DNA of 64,000 nt, from contig NC_077223.1 of assembly GCF_024763615.1 (NCBI RefSeq), positions 2,356,001 through 2,420,000 of the forward strand, given 5' to 3'. Every line of letters starts with the position of its first letter. The stretch's first letter is position 1. The position numbers and the translations under genes were made by a program. The notes under the pieces are model-generated. The model ran no database searches. It was not told the DNA's origin and was given only the letters and a program-made list of their open reading frames with translations. This document shows, piece by piece, positions 33,170 to 43,929 of the stretch. The DNA is from Phlebotomus papatasi. Taxonomy: Eukaryota > Arthropoda > Insecta > Diptera > Psychodidae.

Positions 33170-34040
33170 CATCGGGATTGAACTTTTAACGAATCTTCCG
33201 ATTCGAAAATCTCACCCAATTTCGGAATTGACAAACTGCTCCATTTGCAACCCATGAAGTAAATATGTGATATAAATATAATTTCAAAACCAGTGAATTA
33301 AAGCTCTCTCCCTCTTGAGACTTAGAGCAATAAAAAGATCTCTTTTCCTCATTATCTTTTTCATGCCACTCAACAGCACTACAGTGTCTCTTGAGCTGAT
33401 CGTGCCTCATTGAATTGAAATATTGGAAAATGGTGTTATTTCACATAACGTGTAAATTATTATCTCAACACAAGATTTCATCGGAGGAGAAAATCATCCC
33501 GCCAGTGGCAGAATCAGCCAATAAATCACAGAATTTTTACATGTTCTCCCTTATGAATTTTTTTGCATAATCTTCACATTTTCCCATCATGATTGAAAAA
33601 TCAACCAAGAGAGATGCACGTTTGGCCAAATGTGGAGGTCTCCACTAACTCCTTTTTGCCCGTCTGGCCAAGCAACTTGCCAAAATGCACTCCAAAAGAC
33701 ATCATCTCTAAAGGCGACACACTTCATGAGCGAAAAACCCAACCACAGAAGCTAAAATGGAATTTCCATGTGTTTTTTTTTATTGCACTATTGTATTCAG
33801 CAATACAATTTGCGGATAGCTAATGGATAACTGTAGGTACCCAAGTAGCATCAGAATGGGAATTTTACTAGTAGTGGACCTCGTAACGGATCCTTGGCCT
33901 TCTTAGTGAAGGTTTGGGTGAAGGTCGACTGAGAAGCCCATTTGTATACCCTTCGGAGATATTCATTGGACGTTCAACACTCCATCTAGCGGCGGAGACC
34001 ACTGATATAGTGCCCTCAATATTTAACCGTCGTAGAACCC
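33170..34040. other. unassigned stretch
   Basis: No gene is supported. The part from 33850 to 34040 is more GC-rich and shares a short phrase (GAAGGTCGACTGAGAAG) with 26643, perhaps from a common repeat. Confidence 0.3.
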
Positions 34041-34044
34041 TTCA

Positions 34045-34160
34045 GATTAGGGGTGACTAAGAACCGTAAGCGAAACCGATAAAATGTCAAAATAAGTTTG
34101 TCCAGGTAGCGTTTTGACCGTTGACGTACAATTTTCATTTGACGTTTATTTCTCGACTAT
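34045..34160 (-). mobile_element. 133-bp MITE family, reverse partial copy
   Basis: The plus strand reads GGGGTGACTAAGAACCGTAA, then TGTCAAAATAAGTTTGTCC, AGGTAGCGTTTTGACCG and TTGACGTACAATTTTCATTT. This is the reverse complement of the element at 32680-32812 with mismatches. The far terminal repeat is lost. Confidence 0.65.
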
Positions 34161-34734
34161 ATTGCGTACATAGATGGTACGAGTACACACTGAGTCGACT
34201 GAGTAAACTATTTTTTATTCCTTCCAGCTCACCCTCTTTCATAATTTTCCCAATAGCTAATAATTTGGCAATGTTATGACTATTATTTTCGGAGGCACCA
34301 CTCTTATCATATTAATTTTATTCCGGGTGCTCAATCTGAACCACGATTTTCTTTCATCTTTGGCGGTGCTCAGACTCCGCACCATCATTTTGAGATATGA
34401 GTGTCGCCTCTATTTAATTAATTCACACTTATGGTGTGGCAAATACCTTTTAATCATACTTTTTTGTCAACTATTTCCTGTTTAAACTGAAATATTTCTG
34501 GAAGTTATATTTCTAGAAAAATCTTAGGATGATGAAATTGTCATTGAAAGCAACCCTCAAAATCGAGTTACTACACCCAAATGACAACGCAACAATAGAG
34601 AGGTTAGTAATAAAGGTAACATCGAACAGACAGCGTTAACGTGGTCTTTTAACGGTGGACTATCAAATTTTTTGTATCGTAATAAAATCGTAATAAATTT
34701 ACAAAAGTGATTTAACAGACTTCTGTTCGCTTGG

Positions 34735-34990
34735 TACGTAAGCCCAAGAAGTTTTGTGTTTATGCACAGAAAGCGACAATCAGAACAAGTGACTTCCCAA
34801 CTCAACAATTCAACCCAAATAGAGACAGGAAAAAATTCCTGCCTCCACCCAGGCTTGAACCGGGGGCCTTTCGCAATCTAGGCGAATGCTCTACCAACTG
34901 AGCTATGAAGACACGAGCTCTGACTGTCTGTTGCTACTGATCTCAATTAATTGCCAACGTGCATTTCAACTCGTTTTCGACTCGTTAGTA
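34735..34990 (-). repeat. tRNA-derived SINE, best copy
   Basis: The minus-strand order is a leader (CGAGTTGAAATGCACGTTGG, CAGACAGTCAGAGC), then an intact tRNA-like unit (34912-34841), then GGCAGGAATTTTTTCCTGTC, a short hairpin, and then a tail through TCACTTGTTCTGATTG and CTTGGGCTTACG. The same order with gaps is seen around 31600-31945. The tRNA part carries A-box and B-box sequences that could serve RNA polymerase III. Confidence 0.7.
34841..34912 (-). tRNA. tRNA-like sequence (SINE head; anticodon would be AGA)
   Basis: The 72 bases on the minus strand fold as a cloverleaf. The acceptor stem is GTCTTCA/TGGAGGC with G-T pairs, the D arm GCTC/GAGC, the anticodon stem TTCGC/GCGAA around the loop CTAGATT, and the T arm CCCGG/CTGGG around TTCAAGC. 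The A box (TAGCTCAGTTGGTAGAGCA) and B box (GGTTCAAGCC) are good. The anticodon AGA would mean serine, but a serine tRNA needs a long variable arm, which is absent, and position 37 is T. Other diverged copies with shared flanks exist at 31.7-31.9 kb. It is therefore most likely the head of a SINE rather than a working tRNA gene. Confidence 0.5.
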
Positions 34991-36780
34991 ATAAATTTAC
35001 TATATCGTTCTCTTTTGTTTACACACGCTCGTACAGCGTTAAGAAATTTTGAATAGTTCTATTCTAGCGTAGCGTCGAGCAGTGGTCTAAAGAGTTTTCC
35101 TGTATTTTTGCGTCAAATTATGTCAAAAAGCAATAAAATCTACTTAATTCAACAATGAATTTGGATCTTTGGTCAAAAAACAGTCACCAGAAGGTCATAT
35201 TATAGTGATAACTTAGGAAAAATTTCCAGAATTTTCTCTATTTTATCGATAATTTCTAGCAAAACAAAAAATATTAATATTACGAGTCAATTTTCCGGTT
35301 GTGCTTGTCAAAGTCATCAATTACTTTTAAATGACCAAAATATGCTGCTTGGGGGGATTTTGCTTAAATTCCCCATTTAGAAAAAATCGGCAGAATAAAT
35401 GTATCCGGGAGTGTTGTATGAAAAGAATCTCATGAAATATTCTTCTGTAACATGCTGCTGGATATTTTGAGCAAGGTCTCGTCTTTTTTTACATGATATT
35501 TCACTTAACATTTCAGAGTTATTTTTTTTCACTTCTTTTTTTTTCTTTGCAAATCATACACCACGCTGAAATCTAATCCTTCGTCACGATCTGATAAATT
35601 CCCTTCACACTCCAATTTCCACCTTATCCCTTGGTATGGGAGACAAATTATGTTTTCTTATAGAGATGGCCTAATTTTTTTTTGGAAAAGGACAGACAGG
35701 TTTTCCGTGAGAAAAGTCATATGTTTACCATGAATGAACCAAAAGGGAAACTTTCGCAATGTTATAAAATTAATCAAATGATATGAAACGGCCTTGATCA
35801 TTTCCACATAAAAATACTTTTCACCTCATATCCAAGCAGATTGCGTGCAATTTTTGCCCAAACACAGAGAGAAAGACACATTTTTGAGCATTATACGAGA
35901 CATGACAATCACATGGGGAGGTCTTACGTAAAAAATTGTGATGGAATTGTTGTAGAATTGTGGCTAAAATTGAACCACTGTGCACTGCTGAAAATGTAAA
36001 CCAAAAATTAAAAAAATTCCAAAGAATTTCTAAACAATTTGGGAGCATGAACTGTTGAGTCCTGGAAGCTGGAGGAGTGACAAGACACCTCAGAGCAGAT
36101 CTAAGAAAAAAAAACTATAATCTCAATCTTAAATCTCCCCGCATTCAACTTTTCTTCAAGCCTCTAACACTTGGCTGCCGCCGAAGGTCGAACGCTGATT
36201 TTTGTGTGTGACAACAATTGATTCTTGCAATGTACACCTTATTAATAGAAAATAAAATGTGTGAGAGGGATTTATGGTTAATTGCCACAATTATTGTGTT
36301 GAACATTTAATAGTTTCAAGTCCATGTTCCCTTTTTTTCCACCTCACCAGCCTTCTTCTTACTCAATAAATTCTTCCATTTGATGCAATTTATTCAGAGA
36401 AATATCGCAAAATTTTAATTATGTTGGAGATATAGGAGTTATTTCCTCGATTTCTCAGCAGAATTCTTTTTTATGTTTCATTAAAAAAAGGCTTTATAAG
36501 CATTACTTTTGCCGCCTGTTGGCGCATTTTGAAATTAATTCAATTCCGAAAACTTAGAATGAGATATAGATTATTGCTTTAGATTGAATTAACCAAGCTT
36601 AAGAATTAAAATTAACAGCAGTTGCCAGCGCCTCTTGCGGGAGAAAGCACTGCCCTCATGCGGAGAAAAATGTCAGTGTGAACAAGTTCTTTTTAAGCTC
36701 ATAAACTTTCTCAAAAAAGAACGAAAAGTAATAAAAAGAGTAAGGAAAATATTGAAAAGTTTTTGCTATTCGAAATAATA
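34991..36780. other. non-coding stretch
   Basis: No gene or bounded repeat is recognised. The 75-codon minus-strand frame at 35821-36048 has no motif. Confidence 0.35.
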
Positions 36781-36789
36781 TTCGAAATA

Positions 36790-36860
36790 TATTCGAATGA
36801 CAGCTGTCAAATACAGGTTTTTATCTGTCATTTGCAGTTCTAGTCAGCCGAATATCAGAG
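36790..36860 (-). repeat. short dispersed repeat (TATTCGGCTRA...TGACAGRTAAAA)
   Basis: Read on the minus strand, this gives GATATTCGGCTGACTAGAAC, then TGCAAATGACAGATAAAAAC. Related forward copies are at 55605-55680 and 62915-63000. It is a diverged short dispersed repeat with no other information. Confidence 0.4.
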
Positions 36861-37189
36861 AGCTCTCAGTGTAAATATTCCAGCAGTTCTTTCAAAACCC
36901 CTAAACATTTTATCTATAACCGGAATTTTTCTTGTCAGAGTCTTGTCTAAAAGGTTAATAGCAATCTATATCTTAAGTCTTAAACTTTGTCTCCAAATCG
37001 GGAGCGCCTTCAAGCTGCGCCCCACCTTAAGCACAGCCATTTCACTACAGTTCGAAAAAGTTCAATAATTCCGTTCTAAAAAAAAAACCGTTCAGTAACT
37101 CAAATTCCCGCTGTTGGCTCTGATGTACATCAATTCCTACTTAAATTCCATTTTCCATAATTTGCCGTTTTAGATCGATCGTATTGGAA

Positions 37190-38370
37190 CGTGTATTACA
37201 CGTTTTTGATGCAAATACAAGTATTGCATCAAAAACTATTTGCATAAAAAGTCGTTGAAGTTCGAAGAATTCAAATTCAATTTCGAATTTTCACGCTAAA
37301 TTTTCGTACAAATTGGGGAAAGTTCGTTAAATATCACACTAAAAAGCTCGCAAAAGAGTTACTCAGTGATTATTGAGTGATTAAATAATGAAACAGAAGC
37401 AGTAAATGTCGTTGCTTTGTGTTTTTTCTCACAACAAAGTGAAGACCTACACATTTTGACACTTGAGAATTTCGAAATTCGAACAGGATGTACTTCAACA
37501 ACCTCGCGGAATTATAAAGAAATAAGAATGCTCCTTTTTAGCTTTTCACATCGATCTTCGAATTTTCTAAACTCCATACTTGTGAATTGTTAGTTTATGG
37601 TGTTTACATAAAATGTCGTTGACGTTCGAAAAATTCGAACTTATTTTAGAAATCAAAGAAAAAAATAGAAATTAAATTTTTATTGTGAAAATTTAAGAAC
37701 ATCTTCACTAAGAAGGTGTGAAAAGTCATTCGGTGCACCCACAATTAGAGCTTCATTCTCCAACTAAAAGGTAAGTTGTCAAAACGTCATTGATGTTTCG
37801 AAGATTTAAGAACAATTTCGGATTTTCAGACTAATATTTTTGCGAAAGGTAAGGAAAATTTATGAAATATCATACTAAAAACCTGGCTAAAGGATTTAAT
37901 AATAAGACAAGGTGAAGACTGAAACATTTTGACACTTGAGCATTTCGAAATTCGAACAGACGTACTTCAGCCCCTTGCGTAATTATCAAGAAGAAAGAAT
38001 CTTTCCGTACAGAAGTAGATCTTGAAAAATTCGAAAATCTATTTGAAGATCCAAAAAAGAGACTTTCTTACTTCTTAATACTTTCGCAAGGTGGCGGAAC
38101 TTACACCCTGTTCGAATTTAGAAGTGCTCAAGTGTCAAAATGTGACAGTCTTCACATTGTTGTAAGGAAAAATACAGAACAACAACGATTACTGTTCTTG
38201 TCCCATTATGTAATCACTCCATAATCACAGAGTAACTCTTTTGTCATCTTTTTAATGTGATATTTGATAAATTTTCCCCAACTTGTTCGAAAATTTAGAA
38301 ATTTAGAAATTCGAAATTGAATTTGAATTCTTCGAACTTCAACGACTTTTTGTGCAAATAGAGTTGCATT
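37190..38370. repeat. three copies of a TTCGAA-rich repeat, two direct and one inverted
   Basis: Copy A (about 37222-37490, plus) contains AAAAAGTCGTTGAAGTTCGA, CAAATTGGGGAAAGTTCG and CATTTTGACACTTGAGAATT. Copy B (about 37775-37990, plus) has AAAACGTCATTGATGTTTCG through CATTTTGACACTTGAGCATT. Copy C (about 38105-38365, minus) repeats the whole of copy A in reverse (AGTGTCAAAATGTGACAG ... CTTCGAACTTCAACGACTTT). A and C form a large inverted repeat with B between them. No transposase frame is present. Confidence 0.7.
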
Positions 38371-38399
38371 TACCTTTCATCCAAGACACTATTGGAGAT

Positions 38400-39942
38400 T
38401 CAAAATCTACTTGTGATCGGGCTCAATGTCTCCTTTTGGTCTTATCAAATAGATCTTCGAACTTTTCAATCTCCACTTCTGAATAGTAAGATTCGACAAT
38501 TATTGTAACTGTAGAAGCATTTTAGAATTTTCTAAAATCATTCATCGGGTTTCGATGTCGAAAAGCTACAAACTTATCTGCAAAATTTATATCTGCAAAT
38601 ATTTACTAATAATTACTAGTAGTTTGTTATTTCGCAGTTCGTGGTCAATTGAAAACAATTCAAAAATTCGATTTTCGAAAATCTGAATTATGTTTTTCTA
38701 TATATTCTTTTTTATAAACAAATCTGAATTCTTTTACTTGAGGCATGTTTTGTGAACTTAAGAAATATGAAACAAATTATTATCATTTTCTTTTTTATGT
38801 TCCCATATATTTCATTCATTTTCGAAAGATGAAATTCCAGAGACACACGAAGATTTATCCATTTTCGAAACTTTCAAAAACTTAGGATTTGTCGAATTTC
38901 AAAATTAACTCCTGAAAATTATATTTTTTTCATTTACAACTTGGTCTCTTTTGTTTAATGATATTAACCATTATTCCTATAATTTCGGAAACGATTTCGA
39001 AAATAGACTAATGTATTAAAAAAATTCCAAATAACTTATCATCGAGAGTTTTTTGCAGAAATACTTATTAGAGAAGGGTTTTGTCATTCTTGTGTTGTCC
39101 GTGTGCTGGCTACAGTACTTCCTGATCGAATTTCGAACTCCAAGTGTCTCGAGTCTCAAGTGTTGGTCTTCACTTTGTTGAGATGAAAATCGAATCATTA
39201 ACGTTTATAGTTTCTTTTCCATTTATAAATATTTTACGAAAACCTTAACGAAAACTTAGTTTGACAATTCGAAATTGACTTTTAATATTGGGAAGATTAT
39301 TTCGAAAATTATATTAATATGGATGTATTAAAAAAGAGTTTTCGAATTTTACTTCGAACTTAAGAAATTACAAATATTTGACGAAATTGATAATGCATTT
39401 TTAATAATTTATAATACTTTCAATTTTCGAAGTAAAAAATTCAATGTTGAATTCAAAGAAATTTTAAAGTTTTCATTTATTTAAAATTATCAAAACAAAA
39501 TATTTAATTTTGAAAATTTGACTTTCCTGACAAAACTATGATTCTTTCAATATCAAACTTCGAAAACGATCTTCGAAAAACAGAATTCGAATTAAAGGAT
39601 TTAAACCTATTAATTATTAGGCAAATTTGTAAGATTATTTAGAAACCTACCGTATAACTTTACCAACAAATATATCCAACTGCGCAAACTGCCCCTTAAT
39701 CTTAAAGATTATCAGATAATTTCTCACTGTTCTCGATTTTAATGGTAAAATCATGCAACTCAATGGGAGTGCATTTTTGAAATGGAACTTCCGACATGAC
39801 GCAATGGCCGCCAATAAAAAAGTGACCCACAATTTTCTCTCACCAAGTCACTCACACAAATTTTCTTATCTCTACAATCTCTTGGGTGTTTCTTGCAAAA
39901 AGCATAAAATTATTGGGAAATTGGGGAATAGAGGACTTACCT
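38400..39942. other. AT-rich stretch downstream of the oxidoreductase gene
   Basis: No gene is supported. The 3' untranslated region of the minus-strand oxidoreductase probably lies at the upper end. A possible poly(A) signal, ATTAAA on the minus strand, is at 39738-39743, about 200 bases after the stop. Confidence 0.35.
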
Positions 39943-42900
39943 CTAATCCTTCTTTCGTTTGTCTTCGTTGTCAGATTCATCAGTATCGTCTTCTTTGACC
40001 TCAATGAGAACCTTTCCCGTGCATTTTTTCTTCTTAATGAACTCCACAGCATCTTCGAGGTCTTCCAGACTGAAGACCTTGCTCACGTGAGCACTAATGA
40101 GGTCCTCTCCATAGAGAGAGAGTGTTTCCTCAATTATTTCCCGGAAAAAGTTTCGATCTTGATACTGATAGTTGTACAGATCAATATGTTGGACTCTTTC
40201 GTGTATCGGAGGCAATTTGGCGAGTTCAGTCCGATCGACACGATCTTTGTCTTTCACTTTGAAATCCGGGGAAGAATTTTTAAATGCTTCCCGGTCAAAA
40301 AGTGGATAAACTGTCAAGATCGATCCATTTTCGGTATCAAGAAAATCTTGCAATAGATGGAGGGCTTCCCCTCCAACTGCGTCATAAATGCACCTCACAC
40401 GGTTCTCGCCGAGGGCATTTTTGAGGAATCTGTACACTTTGGGGTACCCCTCGGACATGCAGATGGTTTGGAAAGCCCCTTCATCGCGGATGAGAATGCT
40501 ACTGTCTTCAGTGTCACAGATAGCAATGACTTTGGCACGATAGACACTTGACGCCACCTCAATGGCCCCCAATCCCAGGCCCCCTGGGCCCGCAATCACA
40601 ATCACAGTGTCGTTTTCTTGAAACAGAAAACACAATTCCCTCAAACATCCGAAAATATCCAGGATGCCACGGGCGTAGCCATGTGAAAAGGGCAGGGGAA
40701 CAGTAGCCTAATTCCTTTTCAATTACGTTAATAGATTAACTCATTAACTCCCAAATTCTAAGATAAATCTTCAAGCATTAAATTTTTAAGAACCTCAAAA
40801 GTTCATTCATGCTCTCAAATAACGGTCTTTTAATTTAAATAAACATCACAATAACTAAAATGTCAAAGCTGTCAAACTTATTTAAGTTTCTTTTCTTAAC
40901 TGAAAACTTGTTGGCGTGGTCTTTTAACTTTTTCGTCTCCTTTGGGACTCTGGGTACCCATGGAAACAACATTTTTTTTAGACTATCTAAAATCGATAAA
41001 AATCCGATTCTTGTGGGTAATTATAAACTATAAGGATGTCCAAATCTAGGATATTTTTTGCAGGATCCTAATTAACTCCTGAGCTTAGATATTTTTGGCC
41101 AAAAATCGTGAATTTTCGATTTTCTGCTTCCTTGCAGATATTGTGACTTTTTTTTTGATATTTCTAGACCAGAATAAGGAAAAACCTCTTGGGGTCAATA
41201 AGTATGATAACTAACAATTACAGATTACATAAATTCGAAAAACAATTTTTTCTTAAATTTTCAAAAAACTTGTTCAAACTTTATGGGTATTCTCGTCCCC
41301 AAAAATCTAGAGGTCAAATGTAAGGTTATCCCGCCAATGCCAGCCATTTACAGTAGAGTCTCTCAAATCTGAATCTCTCAAATTCGAACGCCGTCTGGAT
41401 TCAAAATGTCAATTGTGAGGTTATGTTAAAAAGTTCGTATTCTTGGTGAATGAAAATCATATTTATGTGCTTCTTCCTGAATGTTTACATACATTATGGT
41501 CGTGTAAAATGAAAAGGAAGTATGTTACCACTGAAACTTGTGAGAAAGTACGGGAATTTGATTCAAAGTACAATTCAATCTCACACAAATTTCGTTAGTT
41601 TTGAAAAAATCGTTCGAATTTGGGAGGTGAGAAATGTCAAAAATACCCCCCGAGCGTTCGAATTTAGGAGACTCTACTGTACTTTTTGACACCAACCTTG
41701 TAACAAAATTCCAAGCGGGAACGACATTTTTGCCAATATGGCCGATAATTTTGACATTTGGCAGCGAGGGAGATTGCTTTCGAGGAAGTTTTTCCTATTC
41801 TTCCTGATTTTGGTGAATTCTGATTGTCCAGGAAGTGTCTTTTATGCTTTTGAGAAAGCTTAATGTGTCTACAATAACATCGTGTTGAAAGAAATGTGTT
41901 TTAAAGTGTTTTTGTGTGAAATATTTTGACATATCTGTTGGCAACCCTATAGCCAACGGCCGCGGCGATTCCATTGGATTTCCAGCAGCCTTTTCTGCCG
42001 TGATCGCTGATTTTACCGCTCAAAATCCGCGTAAGCTTCCGAGATGGAATTTGACGCTAAATTTCTTCCTAGCGTTCCATGGACGTTTGCGGAACTTCGT
42101 ATAGGACCGTCTAATAAGAAATGTCCGCGAGTTTCCATGGACTTTTCTCTGACGAATATTTCCACGACATTTCCTATGGATTATTAGCATATAATCGGCA
42201 ATCAGCCTTTTAAAAATTCGGAAAATCCTCTTTATTTCCACGAAATTCTCCGTGGAAATTTCCATGCAACGGCCTTAGCGGCTTTCGTGGTTTAATATTA
42301 CGGAATTCCACGACTTTTCCAGTGGATTTTTTAAATATATATTTTTCTTCAAAATAATTCCAAAAATTGATTAAAAATTTCGTGGAACTTTCATAGAGAA
42401 TTTCCAGAAAAAAAACATCCACAAATATGGACGATCAGTGCCAATTGGCAGCTTAGAACTTGGAGAGTATTCATCTATCAGACGAACACTCAATTGTTCT
42501 ACTTTTGAATTGAAAATATTGCTACCATATCGTTCATTTGAGTATGTCTAGCTCGCAAGAATTATAGCGTTATGGCGAAAAATAATTGCAGAATTTTCGC
42601 GTTTACTTCCATGGAGTCTTGGTCGGAAAGATATCAGAAAATATACTCGGAATATTCGAAGGAAATCTTGAATCAATTTTCAGGGAATGCTCTCTATGTT
42701 GCAAGAAAATTCCTCAGACTTTTTTTCCAGGAAATCCACGCGAAAAAAAGCTGATAACTCCGCAGAATTCCAAGCGGAATATTAGCGTTTATTTCCACGG
42801 AAACTCTCGCGGAAAAATAGAAGACAAATTCCAGGGAATTTTCTGTTACTGTGAAACTTTGCGGTCGATCGGCTACAGGGAAGCAGGAATTTGGTGTCTT

Positions 42901-43929
42901 CTTGACCACTTTCTGGACATCCCACAAGATACTGGTCAATAATTCTTCTCGTTTTAGTGATCAACTTTGTAAAGGAGTCGTTAGACACGCAAAAATAATT
43001 CACAAAATTGATAATATTGGCATTTGGAACATTAAAGTTTGTCTCCTTTTCGTTCTTTTGGGGACGAGAGTACCCACGAGTTTTCCAATTTCCCAGAGGC
43101 GGAAAAAAATCTTTCTCTGTAAAAGTATCATATTTGACCACTAAGAGTTACAAGAAAGTGAGTTTTACTGAAATTCGTTCGCTGGATATGTTGTGGTCCG
43201 GAAAGAGTTAATTTATTGTTTTCTTTTAGAACACTTGCCAATTTTTCTTAAGTTGTCGTAAATTTAACAAGAGCGCAAGAATCTTTAGAGTGACTCCTCT
43301 CCCTGAAGCCCTGGCTACGCCCCTGGCAGAATATCCAAAATTTTAATAAAAACTGGACTTACCATTGAGTGGGCAGTACTTGGAGAAGGCCAACATGGCT
43401 GTTCCATGTCCGTAAGGAAGAATAGCTGCATCCTTCAGGGAAATATCACTCAATTGGAAACAATCAAATTCACTCAAAATCACTTCACTTGCAAGCCCTC
43501 CCCCACTCGTTAAATGCCCCCTTAGGGCCACTACCCTGTCCCCCACGCGGAAATCTAAACGATTGTCCGGATCTACAGCTACAACTTCCCCCGAAAATTC
43601 ACATCCCGGCACCAGAGGAAGCTCCACATCTTGGCTTCCTTCCATGATCCGGACGTCAGTGTAGTTGAGACTGCAAAAATGCACGCCAACTTTGACCTGG
43701 ATGAAGGAAAATTTCAGTGGGGTGGATTGAAAAAGGTTCATGGGGATTCTACCTGTCCTGGGAAGAGGTTCTGCTGCACTTTTATCCTCTCAATCTTGGG
43801 AATTTTATTGAATTCCGTGAGAATCGCTGCCCGGTATGTCGAACTTAACCTCACATTTTGGGTGTTCTTTGCAATTTGACGGATTGCACCGGCGATTGTT
43901 GGTGAAAAGAACTTCCTGACACTAAACAT
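39943..43929 (-). CDS. quinone oxidoreductase-like protein 2 (mitochondrial MDR family), three exons
   Basis: The exons on the minus strand are 43929-43753 (59 codons, phase 0), 43696-43363 (334 nt, phase 1) and 40616-39943, joined by GT-AG introns of 56 and 2746 nt, giving 394 residues. Residues 1-38 contain no acidic residue and many R/K/S/T, a typical mitochondrial import signal. A GroES-like half follows (residues 60-170: SLNYTDVRIMEG, PGCEFSGEVV, VGDRVVAL). A Rossmann half follows with the nucleotide loop AGPGGLG at 179-185 and DAVGG further on. There are no catalytic or structural zinc ligand clusters, so it belongs to the zinc-free quinone oxidoreductase branch of medium-chain reductases and is expected to use NADPH. 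The C-terminus adds an acidic, lysine-rich tail (EDDTDESDNEDKRKKD). Overlapping plus-strand frames are shadows. Confidence 0.85.
40928..41160 (-). mobile_element. partial TTAA-type MITE in intron 2 of the oxidoreductase gene
   Basis: After TTAA (40924-40927) the sequence CTTTTTCGTCTCCTTTGGGA followed by CTCTGGGTACCC matches, in reverse, one end of the MITE at 45291-45503. Interior words also match (AGGATCCTAATTAACTCCTG, GAGCTTAGATATTTTTGG). The other end is not found. Confidence 0.55.
41351..41679. mobile_element. pogo-type MITE, TA-flanked with CAGTAGAGTCTC ends
   Basis: The left end TA-CAGTAGAGTCTCTCAAATCT is followed by a second CTCTCAAAT word and TTCGAACG. The right end is GAGCGTTCGAATTTAGGAGA then CTCTACTG-TA. 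The length is 329 bases with TA on both sides. The left half of this family is also seen alone at 12667. It lies in intron 2 of the minus-strand oxidoreductase gene. Confidence 0.8.
41945..42880. mobile_element. inverted-end element of the TTCCRYGGAA family
   Basis: The ends CCCTATAGCCAACGGCCGC and (reverse) CCCTGTAGCCGATCGACCGC match imperfectly. The interior carries many TTCCATGGA, TTCCACGGAA and TCCGTGGAAAT words (42130-42420 and 42590-42850), like the element at 20781-22518. Frames on both strands through this region are by-products of these palindromic words. It lies in intron 2 of the oxidoreductase gene. Confidence 0.6.
43036..43207 (-). mobile_element. diverged TTAA-type MITE related to 45291-45503
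   Basis: Between TTAA at 43032-43035 and TTAA at 43208-43211, the left side (GTCTCCTTTTCG, TTTTGGGGACGAGAGTACCC) and the right side (TGTGGTCCGGAAAGAG) correspond, in reverse, to the two ends of the MITE at 45291-45503. Confidence 0.55.

Noticed and set aside
33186..33255. Minus-strand ATG GGT TGC that could be an igloo-like MGC start
   Set aside because: It lies downstream of the igloo-like 3' exons on the same strand, so it cannot be the first exon, and the following residues do not resemble that family.
34841..34912. A functional tRNA-Ser(AGA) gene
   Set aside because: It lacks the long variable arm of serine tRNAs, has T at position 37, and shares leader and tail with degraded copies nearby, so a SINE head is more likely.
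39886..40356. 156-codon plus-strand frame
   Set aside because: It lies antisense to exon 3 of the oxidoreductase, whose minus-strand frame has clear family motifs.
42020..42942. Several overlapping frames on both strands
   Set aside because: They arise from the palindromic TTCCATGGAA-type words of an inverted-end element and lack stops by chance.
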